Below are positions 7,595-15,704 of a DNA stretch of 61,788 nt, one piece after another; the stretch's first letter is position 1; each line of letters starts with the position of its first letter. The notes under the pieces were generated by a model. The model saw only the letters and a list, made by a program, of their open reading frames with translations. It was not told the DNA's origin and ran no database searches. The DNA is from an uncultured Eggerthellaceae bacterium. Lineage in GTDB: Bacteria; Actinomycetota; Coriobacteriia; Coriobacteriales; Eggerthellaceae. Location: NCBI GenBank assembly GCA_947565915.1, contig CANOHY010000007.1, positions 1 to 61,788 on the forward strand, written 5' to 3'. The translations under genes were made by a program, and so were the position numbers.

Positions 7595-8311
7595 ATGGAG
7601 ACGTTTTCGCTCGAAGAGGCGCGCGAGCTTTTGATGGCGCAAGATGTGCTGCCGATGTCGCAGCAGGAAACTGCCGACAAGGTGCATGAGCCCGAGAGCG
7701 CAGATGAGGCGTTGCTGGTTGCCCGAGCGCAAGACGACGAAGCTTTCGAAGCCGTTTTGGATGCGGCATTCGGCGCCGAGGTGGAAAGCTCATCCAATGG
7801 GGAAGGCGACGAGCAAGCCGATGCACTGCGCGCCCCAGAGGGGGATTCGGTCGGCCTGGGCGTGGACATCGTGGAGATAGAGCGCATGGCGAACATATTG
7901 TCGCGCCGCCCCAACTTCGCAACCAAAGTGTTCTCGGAAGCCGAGCGTGCCTACTGCGATTCCCGTTCGAACCCTCCGGCGCATTATGCGGTGCGATTCG
8001 CTGCGAAGGAAGCGGTGGTGAAAGCGCTGGGCACGGGCTTTTCCGAAGGCATTGGCGTGCGCGACATCGAGGTAGAGCGCGCGCGCAATGGGCGCCCGTC
8101 AGTTGTGCTCGCAGGGGTTGCGCGGGAGGTCGCCGAGCGCTTGGGCGTATTGGAGATGGCGCTTTCCATGTCCTACACGAAAAGGGATGCGGTTGCGTGC
8201 GCGTTGGCTATGACCAAGGCTGCAGCGCGAGCTACCGAGAAGCGCAGGGATCCCATGGAAGAGCTCACGCGCCAATTCAAGGAAACGAGGAAGATGCTCG
8301 ATGAACTCTGA
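7595..8311 (+). CDS. acpS: Holo-[acyl-carrier-protein] synthase with an N-terminal extension
   Basis: AcpS transfers 4'-phosphopantetheine from CoA to the serine of acyl carrier protein. The catalytic core starts near residue 86 (GLGVDIVEIERM, with the metal-binding Asp) and continues through FSEAERAYC and RFAAKEAVVKALG, the conserved Glu-containing helix. It is preceded by an unusual acidic extension of about 85 residues and followed by a charged helical tail. No good start codon lies closer to the core than ATG 7595. The end overlaps nnrD by 11 bp, and the gene follows glmS by 15 bp, so the genes are probably translated from one transcript. AcpS and NnrD genes are often adjacent in bacteria. 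Confidence 0.92.
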   Translation: METFSLEEARELLMAQDVLPMSQQETADKVHEPESADEALLVARAQDDEAFEAVLDAAFGAEVESSSNGEGDEQADALRAPEGDSVGLGVDIVEIERMANILSRRPNFATKVFSEAERAYCDSRSNPPAHYAVRFAAKEAVVKALGTGFSEGIGVRDIEVERARNGRPSVVLAGVAREVAERLGVLEMALSMSYTKRDAVACALAMTKAAARATEKRRDPMEELTRQFKETRKMLDEL

Positions 8312-9218
8312 CGCCGAACGACCAGCGCTTGCGGTGAACGCAGATTCTGGCTTGGCGCTACATCCTGCTCCAACGCAAGTGGAACTGCCGCCTATCGACC
8401 CCTCATCGAACAAGTATACGCGTGGAAAGCTCACTTTGATCGCAGGCAGCGCGCGCTTCACGGGAGCTGCGGTGCTTGCCGCATGTGCCGCTGAGCGCAT
8501 GGGCGCTGGCTACACCGAGGTGCTCACCGTGCCCGAGGCAATCCCGTTGGTGCGGGCTGCATCGCCTTCGCTCGTGGTGGGCAGCTACGAAGGATGGCAG
8601 GCAACGCTGCTGCCATCTTCTAACGTCAAGCATCCTTCTGCTCTATGCATAGGGCCCGGTTTTGTTGGCACCAAGGAAGAACGCGCCTTGCTGAACGAGG
8701 TGCTCGCGCATGGTCGCTGCCCTGTTCTGGTAGATGGGGGCGCGCTTGGTTTCTTGTCGCGCAAGAAAGCGCTGCAGGCGCTCGCGTTGCGCTTCAGTCA
8801 TGGATATTCCACGGTTGTCACGCCGCATGGTGGCGAGGCGCAACGCATCGCCGAGGGTTTGGGGCTTTCGCTTGATCCGAGCAGCCCTGCTCGAAGCGCA
8901 CGTATCCTAGCAAGCGAGCTGCAAGCTGTCGTAGTGCTCAAGGGCCCCGATACTTACATATCGGATGGCGCTACCGTCATTGCCATGACGCAAGGCACGC
9001 CGGCCCTGGCGAAAGCGGGTACGGGCGATGTGCTGGCTGGCATGATATCCTCGCTGCTTGCTCAGGGAATGGAGGCGCTGCGGGCAGCCGTTGCCGGAAC
9101 AATCATCCATGCTCGGGCGGGCGCATGTGCGGCGAAGGACAAGACAGAGCGGTGCGTCATTGCCGGTGACGTCATCGATTTCATACCTTGCGCATTGGCT
9201 GATTTGAGTCGGGGGTAG
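8301..9218 (+). CDS. nnrD: ADP/ATP-dependent NAD(P)H-hydrate dehydratase
   Basis: The product is 305 residues of the ribokinase-like carbohydrate kinase fold and repairs hydrated NAD(P)H. Diagnostic stretches are KLTLIAGSARFTGAAVLA, LCIGPGFVG, VVTPHGGEAQRIA and GTGDVLAGMISSLLAQG, the last holding the catalytic Asp. Many bacteria carry a fused NnrE epimerase domain at the N-terminus; here only about 45 unconserved residues precede the dehydratase, so the epimerase is absent or encoded elsewhere. ATG 8301 overlaps acpS. Confidence 0.94.
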   Translation: MNSDAERPALAVNADSGLALHPAPTQVELPPIDPSSNKYTRGKLTLIAGSARFTGAAVLAACAAERMGAGYTEVLTVPEAIPLVRAASPSLVVGSYEGWQATLLPSSNVKHPSALCIGPGFVGTKEERALLNEVLAHGRCPVLVDGGALGFLSRKKALQALALRFSHGYSTVVTPHGGEAQRIAEGLGLSLDPSSPARSARILASELQAVVVLKGPDTYISDGATVIAMTQGTPALAKAGTGDVLAGMISSLLAQGMEALRAAVAGTIIHARAGACAAKDKTERCVIAGDVIDFIPCALADLSRG

Positions 9219-9222
9219 AACC

Positions 9223-11340
9223 ATGAGCGACACCATGAACTTGTTCGACGATGCCGAGAATGCTCGTCAGCGCATCGAGGCGCTTCGCAAGGAGATAGCG
9301 CATCATATATATCAGTATTACGTGAAGGACGAACCGAAGATCTCTGACGGGGCGTTCGACTCGCTCATGCGCGAACTGCGCGACCTCGAGACGGCTTATC
9401 CGCAGTTCTACGACGTGAATTCGCCTACGCAACGCGTAGGCGGCGCTGTGGGCGATCAATTCTCGCCGGTAGTGCACGAGCAACGCATGTATTCCATCGA
9501 CGATGCCATGAACTTCGAGGAATTGGATGCGTGGATGGACCGCACTGCCGAGGCGCTTGGTGGCTTGCCCGAATTGGTGTGCGAGCTGAAGATCGATGGA
9601 AGCGGCATCGCGCTGACCTACGATAACGGCGCACTGGTGCAGGCGGCGACGCGCGGCGATGGCACCACGGGCGAAGACGTTACGGTGAACATCCGCACCA
9701 TTCATGATGTGCCGCTCCACCTGCACGAAGAGGGCATGAAGAGCATCGTGCGATCGGGGGCGTTGGAAGTGCGCGGCGAGGTGTACATGCCGAAGGCCAG
9801 CTTCGAGCGACTGAACCAGGCAGCCGAGCGCGAAGGCAAGAAGGTGTTCGCCAACCCGCGCAATGCTGCTGCTGGGTCGCTTCGCCAAAAGGATGCTTCC
9901 ATCACGGCGCATCGTGATCTCTCGACTTTCATCTATGCCATAGCCGATCAATCGGCGATTGAGGCGAGCACTCAATTCGACTTTTTGCAGTGGTTGCGCG
10001 CATGCGGCTTCCATGTGAACCCAGACGTGCGCCTGTGCAAGACGCGCGAGGAAGTGCACGCCTTTTGCGAGCAGGCGATAGAGCGTCGCGATAGTCTGCC
10101 TTACGACATCGATGGCGTGGTGGTGAAGGTGAACTCGTTCGCGCTGCAGGAGCGCATGGGCTACACGGCGCGAGCCCCTCGTTGGGCTATCGCGTTCAAG
10201 TTCCCGCCGGAAGAGAAGGCTACCAAGCTGCTCGACATCACCGTGCAGGTGGGTCGCACCGGCGTGCTGACTCCCGTGGCCGAGCTTGCACCGGTATTGG
10301 TGGCTGGCTCCACCGTCGCGCGCGCCACGCTGCACAACCAAGATGAGGTGCTGCGCAAGGACGTGCGCGTGGGCGATACCGTAATCGTGCGCAAGGCAGG
10401 CGACGTGATTCCCGAGGTGCTGGGTCCCGTATTGTCCCTGCGCCCTGAAGATGCGTTGCCATGGCGCATGCCTACCACATGCCCCAGCTGCGGAAGCCCG
10501 GTCATTCGAGAGGAAGGCGAGGTCGCCTATCGCTGCATCTCCATCGATTGCCCTGCCCAGGCGCAGGAACGCTTGGTGCATTGGGCCACGCGCGGTGCGC
10601 TGGACATCGATGGCATGGGCGATGAGATAGTTACGCGTTTGGTGGAGACGGGGCGCGTGGCCGATGTGGCCGATTACTACACGCTAGATGCAACCGAGCT
10701 TGCGCTTTTGGATATGGGGCGTGTGAGCAAGTCGGGAGCGCCCATTCGCCTAGGCGAGACGGTGGCAGCTAAGCTGATGGAGCAAATCGAGGCCAGCAAG
10801 CAGGCATCGTTCGCGCGCGTGCTCTATGGCTTGGGCATTCGCCATGTGGGCAAAACCATGGCCGAGGCCATTGCCAGTGCTTACGCATCCATCGAGGCGC
10901 TGCGCGGAGCCAGCGAGGAGCAGCTGGCGCAGATCGAGGGTGTGGGTCCGAAGATCGCGCGGAGCATTTACGTGTTCTTGCGCACGCCACAGAACGTGGA
11001 TGTGATCGACCGCTTGCAGCGCTATGGACTGACCATGGCGCAAGAGCAGCTTGGCGAAACTGCCGAGCAAACGCTCAAAGGGCTCACATTCGTGCTTACG
11101 GGATCGCTTGTGCAATCGGGGATGACGCGCGATGAGGCGGCTAGTCAGTTGAAGGCGCGCGGGGCAAAGGTTTCGGGCAGCGTTTCCAGCAAGACAAGCT
11201 ATGTTATTGCAGGTGAAACGCCAGGTTCGAAGTACGACAAAGCGGTTTCCCTGGGCGTTTCGGTGCTCGACGAGCAGCAATTCTTGGAGCTTTTGAGAAC
11301 CGGAACCGCACCCCTTATTGCCGATGATGGCCTGGCATGA
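9223..11340 (+). CDS. ligA: NAD-dependent DNA ligase
   Basis: The product is 705 residues, the usual length for LigA, which seals nicks during replication and repair. The adenylation domain has the active-site lysine in CELKIDGSG (Lys123). An OB domain, a four-cysteine zinc finger (CPSCG...CISIDCPAQ), helix-hairpin-helix repeats (GLGIRHVGKTMAEAI, IEGVGPKIARSI) and a C-terminal BRCT domain (LTFVLTGSLVQSGMTRDEA) follow in canonical order. It starts 5 nt after nnrD and is probably part of the same operon. Confidence 0.98.
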   Translation: MSDTMNLFDDAENARQRIEALRKEIAHHIYQYYVKDEPKISDGAFDSLMRELRDLETAYPQFYDVNSPTQRVGGAVGDQFSPVVHEQRMYSIDDAMNFEELDAWMDRTAEALGGLPELVCELKIDGSGIALTYDNGALVQAATRGDGTTGEDVTVNIRTIHDVPLHLHEEGMKSIVRSGALEVRGEVYMPKASFERLNQAAEREGKKVFANPRNAAAGSLRQKDASITAHRDLSTFIYAIADQSAIEASTQFDFLQWLRACGFHVNPDVRLCKTREEVHAFCEQAIERRDSLPYDIDGVVVKVNSFALQERMGYTARAPRWAIAFKFPPEEKATKLLDITVQVGRTGVLTPVAELAPVLVAGSTVARATLHNQDEVLRKDVRVGDTVIVRKAGDVIPEVLGPVLSLRPEDALPWRMPTTCPSCGSPVIREEGEVAYRCISIDCPAQAQERLVHWATRGALDIDGMGDEIVTRLVETGRVADVADYYTLDATELALLDMGRVSKSGAPIRLGETVAAKLMEQIEASKQASFARVLYGLGIRHVGKTMAEAIASAYASIEALRGASEEQLAQIEGVGPKIARSIYVFLRTPQNVDVIDRLQRYGLTMAQEQLGETAEQTLKGLTFVLTGSLVQSGMTRDEAASQLKARGAKVSGSVSSKTSYVIAGETPGSKYDKAVSLGVSVLDEQQFLELLRTGTAPLIADDGLA

Positions 11341-11394
11341 TGGGCAATTGCGCCGGTAGATGCAATGTTTTCTTCAACAGTAATCTGATTTTCT

Positions 11395-11423
11395 GTGACA
11401 TATCGAAAGCGTTTTGGTACGAT
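11395..11423 (+). promoter_or_regulatory. Promoter of mihF
   Basis: GTGACA (11395-11400) and TACGAT (11418-11423) are separated by exactly 17 bp, about 40 nt upstream of the mihF start. Confidence 0.65.
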
Positions 11424-11461
11424 AGGCGAGCCTTATCGGCAAAAACGAAAGGAGTTCCAAA

Positions 11462-11770
11462 ATGGCTTTACCTACTATGACCGAGGAGCAGCGTAAGGAA
11501 GCGCTGGCCAAGGCCGCAGAGACGCGCAAGAAGCGTGCCGAAGTTCGCGCGAAGATCAAGGCTGGCAAGCTTTCTGCCAAGAAGGCGATGGATCAGCGCA
11601 CCGACCCCGTCATCGGCAAGATGCGCGTAGTCCAGTTCATCACGACGTTCCCGGGCTATGGCAAGGCCAAGGCTGAGAAGATCATGACCACCATTGGCAT
11701 CCCCGAGGGTCGTCGTCTGGCGGGCCTGGGCGAGAAGCAGGCTGCCGCTTTGGTCGAGGCTCTGAGCTAA
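11462..11770 (+). CDS. mihF: Actinobacterial integration host factor
   Basis: The product is a 102-residue nucleoid protein of the mIHF family, unrelated to proteobacterial IHF. The basic N-terminal helix (EALAKAAETRKKRAEVRAKI) is followed by the S13-like helix-two-turn-helix region (VVQFITTFPGYGKAKAEKIM) and the conserved end GRRLAGLGEKQAAALVE. In relatives it binds and bends DNA, aids phage integration and affects chromosome organisation. GGAG lies 5 nt upstream of ATG 11462. It has its own promoter and terminator. Confidence 0.95.
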   Translation: MALPTMTEEQRKEALAKAAETRKKRAEVRAKIKAGKLSAKKAMDQRTDPVIGKMRVVQFITTFPGYGKAKAEKIMTTIGIPEGRRLAGLGEKQAAALVEALS

Positions 11771-11799
11771 CCTGAAGAAGCATACGCTTGGTTCGAAAG

Positions 11800-11828
11800 A
11801 GCCCCTCGACTCGAGGGGCTATTCTTTT
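11800..11828 (+). terminator. Terminator of mihF
   Basis: The palindrome AGCCCCTCGA / TCGAGGGGCT (11800-11809 and 11811-11820) is followed by ATTCTTTT. Confidence 0.88.
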
Positions 11829-11831
11829 GCC

Positions 11832-11891
11832 GAATAATATTCTCATACAGGATGAATTACATTTGACAATATATTAAATCGAGAATAATAT
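11832..11891 (+). promoter_or_regulatory. modA promoter with repeated operator-like words
   Basis: A -35 TTGACA (11863-11868) and -10 TAATAT (11886-11891) are 17 bp apart. The word GAATAATAT occurs at 11832-11840 and again at 11883-11891, the second covering the -10. The flanks also form an inverted pair (TATTCTC 11838-11844, GAGAATA 11881-11887). The arrangement suits a repressor bound at both copies, possibly responding to molybdate. Confidence 0.65.
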
Positions 11892-11952
11892 AACTCGCAT
11901 CCTCGTGCTCTCGTTAGCACGGGCTAATGGAGGATTTGTCGGAAGGGGAACA

Positions 11953-12873
11953 ATGACCAAGCGTCTTACCGTTTTGATGAGCGCGGTTGCGGCGGTGGCT
12001 CTCGTTGGTGCCTTCGCGTTGACGGGCTGCTCATCGAACAATCAATCCACTCAGAGCAACTCTGGCAGCGATGCGCCTGCAGCCGAGCAGGCTTCGCAAG
12101 GCGACCAGGTTGAGCTTCAGATCTTCGCAGCGAACTCGCTTTCGAAGGCCATGGCCGAGGCCGAGGAGCTCTATACGTCGCTTAATCCGAACATCACCTT
12201 CGCCGATACCCAATACAAGGCATCTGGCGAGCTGAACTCCATGCTGGAGGGTGGCGCCTATGCCGATATCGAGATCACGGCTTCGAAGGGCACCATGGAT
12301 ACAGCCGTCGACAAGGGTTATGTGGATGCTGGCGCGCGCGTAACCATGTTCACCAACGAGCTGGTGATGGTGACGTCCGAGAATAATGCGAACATCACCG
12401 AGATGACGCTCGACGACATCGCCACTGGCAACTACACCGTATGCGTGGGCGACGATTCCGTGCCTGCTGGCAACTATGCGAACCAGTCGCTTTCCACTGT
12501 AGGCTGCTTCAACGACCCGGATGGCAGGACGGGAGCCGATAGCGCTGGCAAGTCCAACTCCACCGACGCCTACGCGGGCACGCCTCTGGCAGGCAAGGTG
12601 ATCACCGACTCGTCGGTTGGCAACGTGTGCAAGCATGCCGAATCGGGCGATGCGGACATCGCTTTCGTATACACCTCCGACGTAGAGCGTTTCGGCGGCG
12701 TGAAGGTGGTTGGCGTGGTTCCCGCGAATACGCACAAGGCCATCGTGTATCCTGGTGCAGTGACTGCGAATTCAGACAACAAGGAGGCCGCTGAGGCATT
12801 CATCAATTGGTGCCTGACCGACCCCGACGTTGCCGAAATCTGGCAGAAGTGGGGCTTCACGCTGGCTGCGTAA
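11953..12873 (+). CDS. modA: Molybdate ABC transporter substrate-binding lipoprotein
   Basis: The product is about 306 residues. It begins with a lipoprotein signal ending in FALTGC (Cys26), then a low-complexity linker, then a type II periplasmic binding fold: VELQIFAANSLSKAMAEAEE at the start and YANQSL, SSVGNVCKHAESGDADIAFVYTSD in the order seen in ModA. It captures molybdate (or tungstate) outside the membrane and delivers it to ModBC. ATG 11953 follows GGAAGGGG; an in-frame ATG at 11905 lacks a site. A hairpin separates it from modB, typical of genes whose binding protein is made in excess. Confidence 0.93.
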   Translation: MTKRLTVLMSAVAAVALVGAFALTGCSSNNQSTQSNSGSDAPAAEQASQGDQVELQIFAANSLSKAMAEAEELYTSLNPNITFADTQYKASGELNSMLEGGAYADIEITASKGTMDTAVDKGYVDAGARVTMFTNELVMVTSENNANITEMTLDDIATGNYTVCVGDDSVPAGNYANQSLSTVGCFNDPDGRTGADSAGKSNSTDAYAGTPLAGKVITDSSVGNVCKHAESGDADIAFVYTSDVERFGGVKVVGVVPANTHKAIVYPGAVTANSDNKEAAEAFINWCLTDPDVAEIWQKWGFTLAA

Positions 12874-12906
12874 TGCCCCAGTGCTTCATCGCATAGATTC
12901 GTAACG

Positions 12907-12940
12907 CAGGAGAGCCGGGTTGCCGGCTCTCCTGTTCGAT
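12907..12940 (+). terminator. Hairpin between modA and modB
   Basis: A perfect 12-bp stem (12907-12918 and 12923-12934) with a GTTG loop is followed by only a weak T-rich stretch (TTCGAT). It probably terminates part of the transcription or stabilises the modA message. Confidence 0.65.
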
Positions 12941-12952
12941 AGGGGAATGCGT

Positions 12953-14329
12953 ATGAGAACGAGATTGCTCGCTTTGGCTCTAGCTGTTGCCTGTGCATGC
13001 GGCTTCGGCATATCGCCATCGGCCTTCGCCGTTGGCATGCAGCCAGCAGATGCCGTGAAAGCGCAGGTGAGCGTCGAAGGCGTTGATGTGTCGTCAGACG
13101 AGGCCGCAGCGACGATCGAAGAGGCTCCCTTTGCGATCGATGGCTTCGAGCGCGCGAATACAGGGTCGAACCGCGATATCGAGGGCGCCTATCGCGGCTA
13201 TGCTTACTATATCGGCAAGAAGAACGACACGCTTATGTACCTATCGGCCGGGAATGCCGTGGTGGTATACGTGGACGCCGATGCGGCCAAGCAGGCGAGC
13301 TTCTCCATCGATTCCAAAGACGACATCGCGCTTCTGCAAAGCATGATCGTGGCGCTCGATACCGTCAACAGCCATGGGAATGCGCCCATCTCCGATCAAG
13401 CACAGTGGTACTTCACCAGCAGCAAGGAAAACGAGCTGGGCGGCGTGCGCTACCTCTTCGACCAGGTCTATGGCGACCGTGCCTATGACGTGATCGTAGG
13501 TGCCGATGGAACCGACGTGACTGACGAGGGAAACCCGTTGTACACACGTCCGTCCTTCGCCTGCTTCGCGAACATCGTGCCTTCGAGCGAGGCAACCATC
13601 GTAGTCGCGCCCACGCAGATGGAAGCATTCGGCGCCTTCATGTCCACGCTCGATTGGTCGCCGCTGCTGATAACGCTCAAGACTACCCTTACCGCCATCG
13701 TGTTCATCTTCGTGCTGGGCCTTGCTTGCGCTTATCTGTGCTTGCATGTGAGCTCGCGCGTGCGTGATGTGCTCGACACGCTGTTCACCATACCCATGGT
13801 GTTGCCGCCTACTGTCTGCGGCTTCTTGCTGCTGTTGTTGCTTGGCAGCAACACGGCCATCGGGCGGTTCTTCATCGACATCGGGTTTCCGCTCATCTTC
13901 AGCTGGCCAGCCACGGTAATCGCTGCCGTGGTGGTGGCTTTCCCGCTGATGTATCGCAATGCAATCGGTGCGTTCGAGAACCTCGATGGGAACCTGCTGG
14001 ATGCAGCGCGCACGCTCGGGTGGTCGGAGGCGCGCATCTTCTTCCGCATCATGCTTCCGCTATCGTGGAGCTCGATCGCTGCAGGTACCGTGCTCGCCTT
14101 CGCACGCGCTTTGGGCGAATTCGGTGCCACGTTGTTCTTGGCGGGCAATTACCTAGGCATCACGCGCACCATTCCCATCGCCATCTATTTCGAGTGGATG
14201 AACGGCAACACCGACGTTGCTATCTTCTGGACCATCATATTGGTGCTGTTCAGCTTCGTGGTGATTGCCTTCATCAACCTGTGGAGCAGGCGGACTACTC
14301 GCTATAGGAAGGGGGCGATCGAGCAATGA
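12953..14329 (+). CDS. modB: Molybdate ABC transporter permease with a large N-terminal extracytoplasmic domain
   Basis: The product is 458 residues, about twice the usual ModB. Residues 1-26 form a signal or anchor segment ending near SAFA. Residues 27-235 are a soluble domain I do not recognise, with AYRGYAYYIGKKND and NELGGVRYLFDQVYGDRAYD. Residues 236-458 are a standard permease: five or six hydrophobic segments, PMVLPPTVCGFLLLLLLG, and the coupling loop DAARTLGWSEARIFFRIMLP. It forms the membrane channel for molybdate with ModC. ATG 12953 is 7 nt after AGGGG; ATG 12947 is too close to it. The 3' end overlaps modC by 4 bp (ATGA). Confidence 0.9.
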   Translation: MRTRLLALALAVACACGFGISPSAFAVGMQPADAVKAQVSVEGVDVSSDEAAATIEEAPFAIDGFERANTGSNRDIEGAYRGYAYYIGKKNDTLMYLSAGNAVVVYVDADAAKQASFSIDSKDDIALLQSMIVALDTVNSHGNAPISDQAQWYFTSSKENELGGVRYLFDQVYGDRAYDVIVGADGTDVTDEGNPLYTRPSFACFANIVPSSEATIVVAPTQMEAFGAFMSTLDWSPLLITLKTTLTAIVFIFVLGLACAYLCLHVSSRVRDVLDTLFTIPMVLPPTVCGFLLLLLLGSNTAIGRFFIDIGFPLIFSWPATVIAAVVVAFPLMYRNAIGAFENLDGNLLDAARTLGWSEARIFFRIMLPLSWSSIAAGTVLAFARALGEFGATLFLAGNYLGITRTIPIAIYFEWMNGNTDVAIFWTIILVLFSFVVIAFINLWSRRTTRYRKGAIEQ

Positions 14330-15432
14330 GCTTGCGCGTGGACATTCGGAAGCATTTTCCCACCTTCGACCTTGAAGTGGCTTTCTCGGCCGAAGATGAG
14401 GTGTTCGGTCTTTTGGGCGCTTCGGGGTGCGGCAAGTCGCTGACCATGCGCTGCATTGCCGGCATCGAATCGCCCGATGAGGGCACGATAATAGTGAACG
14501 GCGAGACGTTCTTCGATAGCGCAGCCAAGGTGAACTTGAAGCCGCAGCAGCGCAAGACGGCGCTCCTGTTTCAGAATTACATGCTGTTCCCGAACCTCAC
14601 CGTGGAGCAGAACGTGGCCGCAGGCATCCCGAAAAAGACGCCGCAAGCCGAGCGCGATGCTATCGTGCGATCCGAGCTGAAGCGATTCGACCTCTCCACA
14701 TTCGAGAAGCGCTACCCGGCGCAGCTTTCCGGCGGTCAGCAGCAGCGCGTGGCCTTGGCGCGCATGCTGGCAGCACGACCGGGCATCTTGATGCTCGATG
14801 AGCCCTTCAGCGCGTTAGATGCGCATTTGAAAGGCGTGCTGGAGCAGAACCTGGGCAGCTTGTTCGATGCCTTCAAGGGAACCATTGTGTATGTGAGCCA
14901 CGACATAGACGAGGCAGTGCGCTTCTGCGACCGCATAGCCGTCGTTGAGCGCGGGCACATCATGGAAGTGGACAAGTCGCGCCAGCTAATCGACAACCCA
15001 CGAACCGTGGCTGGCTTGAAGCTTTCGGGTGTGAAGAATGTAAGTGAGGTAGAGCGGCTGGACGCCACTCACGTCAAATGTGGGAATTGGGGCATTACTC
15101 TGGAGCTTTCGCGAGGCGTGCCCGAGGATGTGAAGGCAATCGGCATTCGCGCATTCAATGTGCAGGCTGCCGATGCTCCTGGAACGAATGTGTTTCGCGC
15201 GCGGGTCGATCGCGCAAGCGATTCGCGCTTCGATCGCATGTGCCTGCTTGGGTTTCTCGACCGCGACGCCGATTCCGAGGCACTGGTGAACGCTACCGAT
15301 CAAGAGATGCATTTCCTGCATCAGCATATGTATTGGCGCGTGAACATGGAGGAAGGCGTGCGCTTGCCCGAAGTGGGAGACGAACTGCTAGTTCGCATCC
15401 CCGAACAACATGTATACATCGTCTGTCGCTAA
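14326..15432 (+). CDS. modC: Molybdate ABC transporter ATP-binding protein
   Basis: The product is 368 residues. Walker A is GASGCGKS (31-38), the signature is LSGGQQQR, Walker B is ILMLDEP and the switch His is in VYVSHDIDEA. The C-terminal ~110 residues form a TOBE-like regulatory region, as in ModC, where oxyanion binding can inhibit transport. It energises molybdate uptake with ModA and ModB. The start codon overlaps the modB stop, indicating translational coupling. Confidence 0.93.
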   Translation: MSLRVDIRKHFPTFDLEVAFSAEDEVFGLLGASGCGKSLTMRCIAGIESPDEGTIIVNGETFFDSAAKVNLKPQQRKTALLFQNYMLFPNLTVEQNVAAGIPKKTPQAERDAIVRSELKRFDLSTFEKRYPAQLSGGQQQRVALARMLAARPGILMLDEPFSALDAHLKGVLEQNLGSLFDAFKGTIVYVSHDIDEAVRFCDRIAVVERGHIMEVDKSRQLIDNPRTVAGLKLSGVKNVSEVERLDATHVKCGNWGITLELSRGVPEDVKAIGIRAFNVQAADAPGTNVFRARVDRASDSRFDRMCLLGFLDRDADSEALVNATDQEMHFLHQHMYWRVNMEEGVRLPEVGDELLVRIPEQHVYIVCR

Positions 15433-15465
15433 TAAGCTACTTACTGGTTAACCTGTAACATTGCA

Positions 15466-15618
15466 CAACTACGCCTGGCCTCAATGCGCACGGCAAATCC
15501 TCAAGCCAAAACATTACGGCACAAGCGCCTATGTTTTTGGTTTCCGGAAATGCCGTGTCGCATTGGGACCAGGCGTAGTTGATACAGTTTTGTCATACTG
15601 CGTTGAGGCCAGGCGCAC
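15466..15618. repeat. Long imperfect palindrome plus a third half-copy upstream of moaA
   Basis: The arm at 15466-15495 (beginning CAACTACGCCTGG) is matched in inverted orientation at 15551-15581 with about 27 of 30 positions alike. A shorter inner stem lies at 15506-15514 and 15531-15540. A third partial copy of the arm in the same inverted orientation lies at 15598-15618. The element sits between modC and moaA. It could be a folded leader, a set of operator sites, or a dispersed palindromic repeat; a related element lies at 17820-17970. Confidence 0.8.
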
Positions 15619-15704
15619 AGTAGGTGGTGTTATTATATCGAGCCAAGAAGAAATGATATTTGCCGTGAACACGGCGAGCTTTGTTTTAGGTTCGAAGGAG
15701 CATG

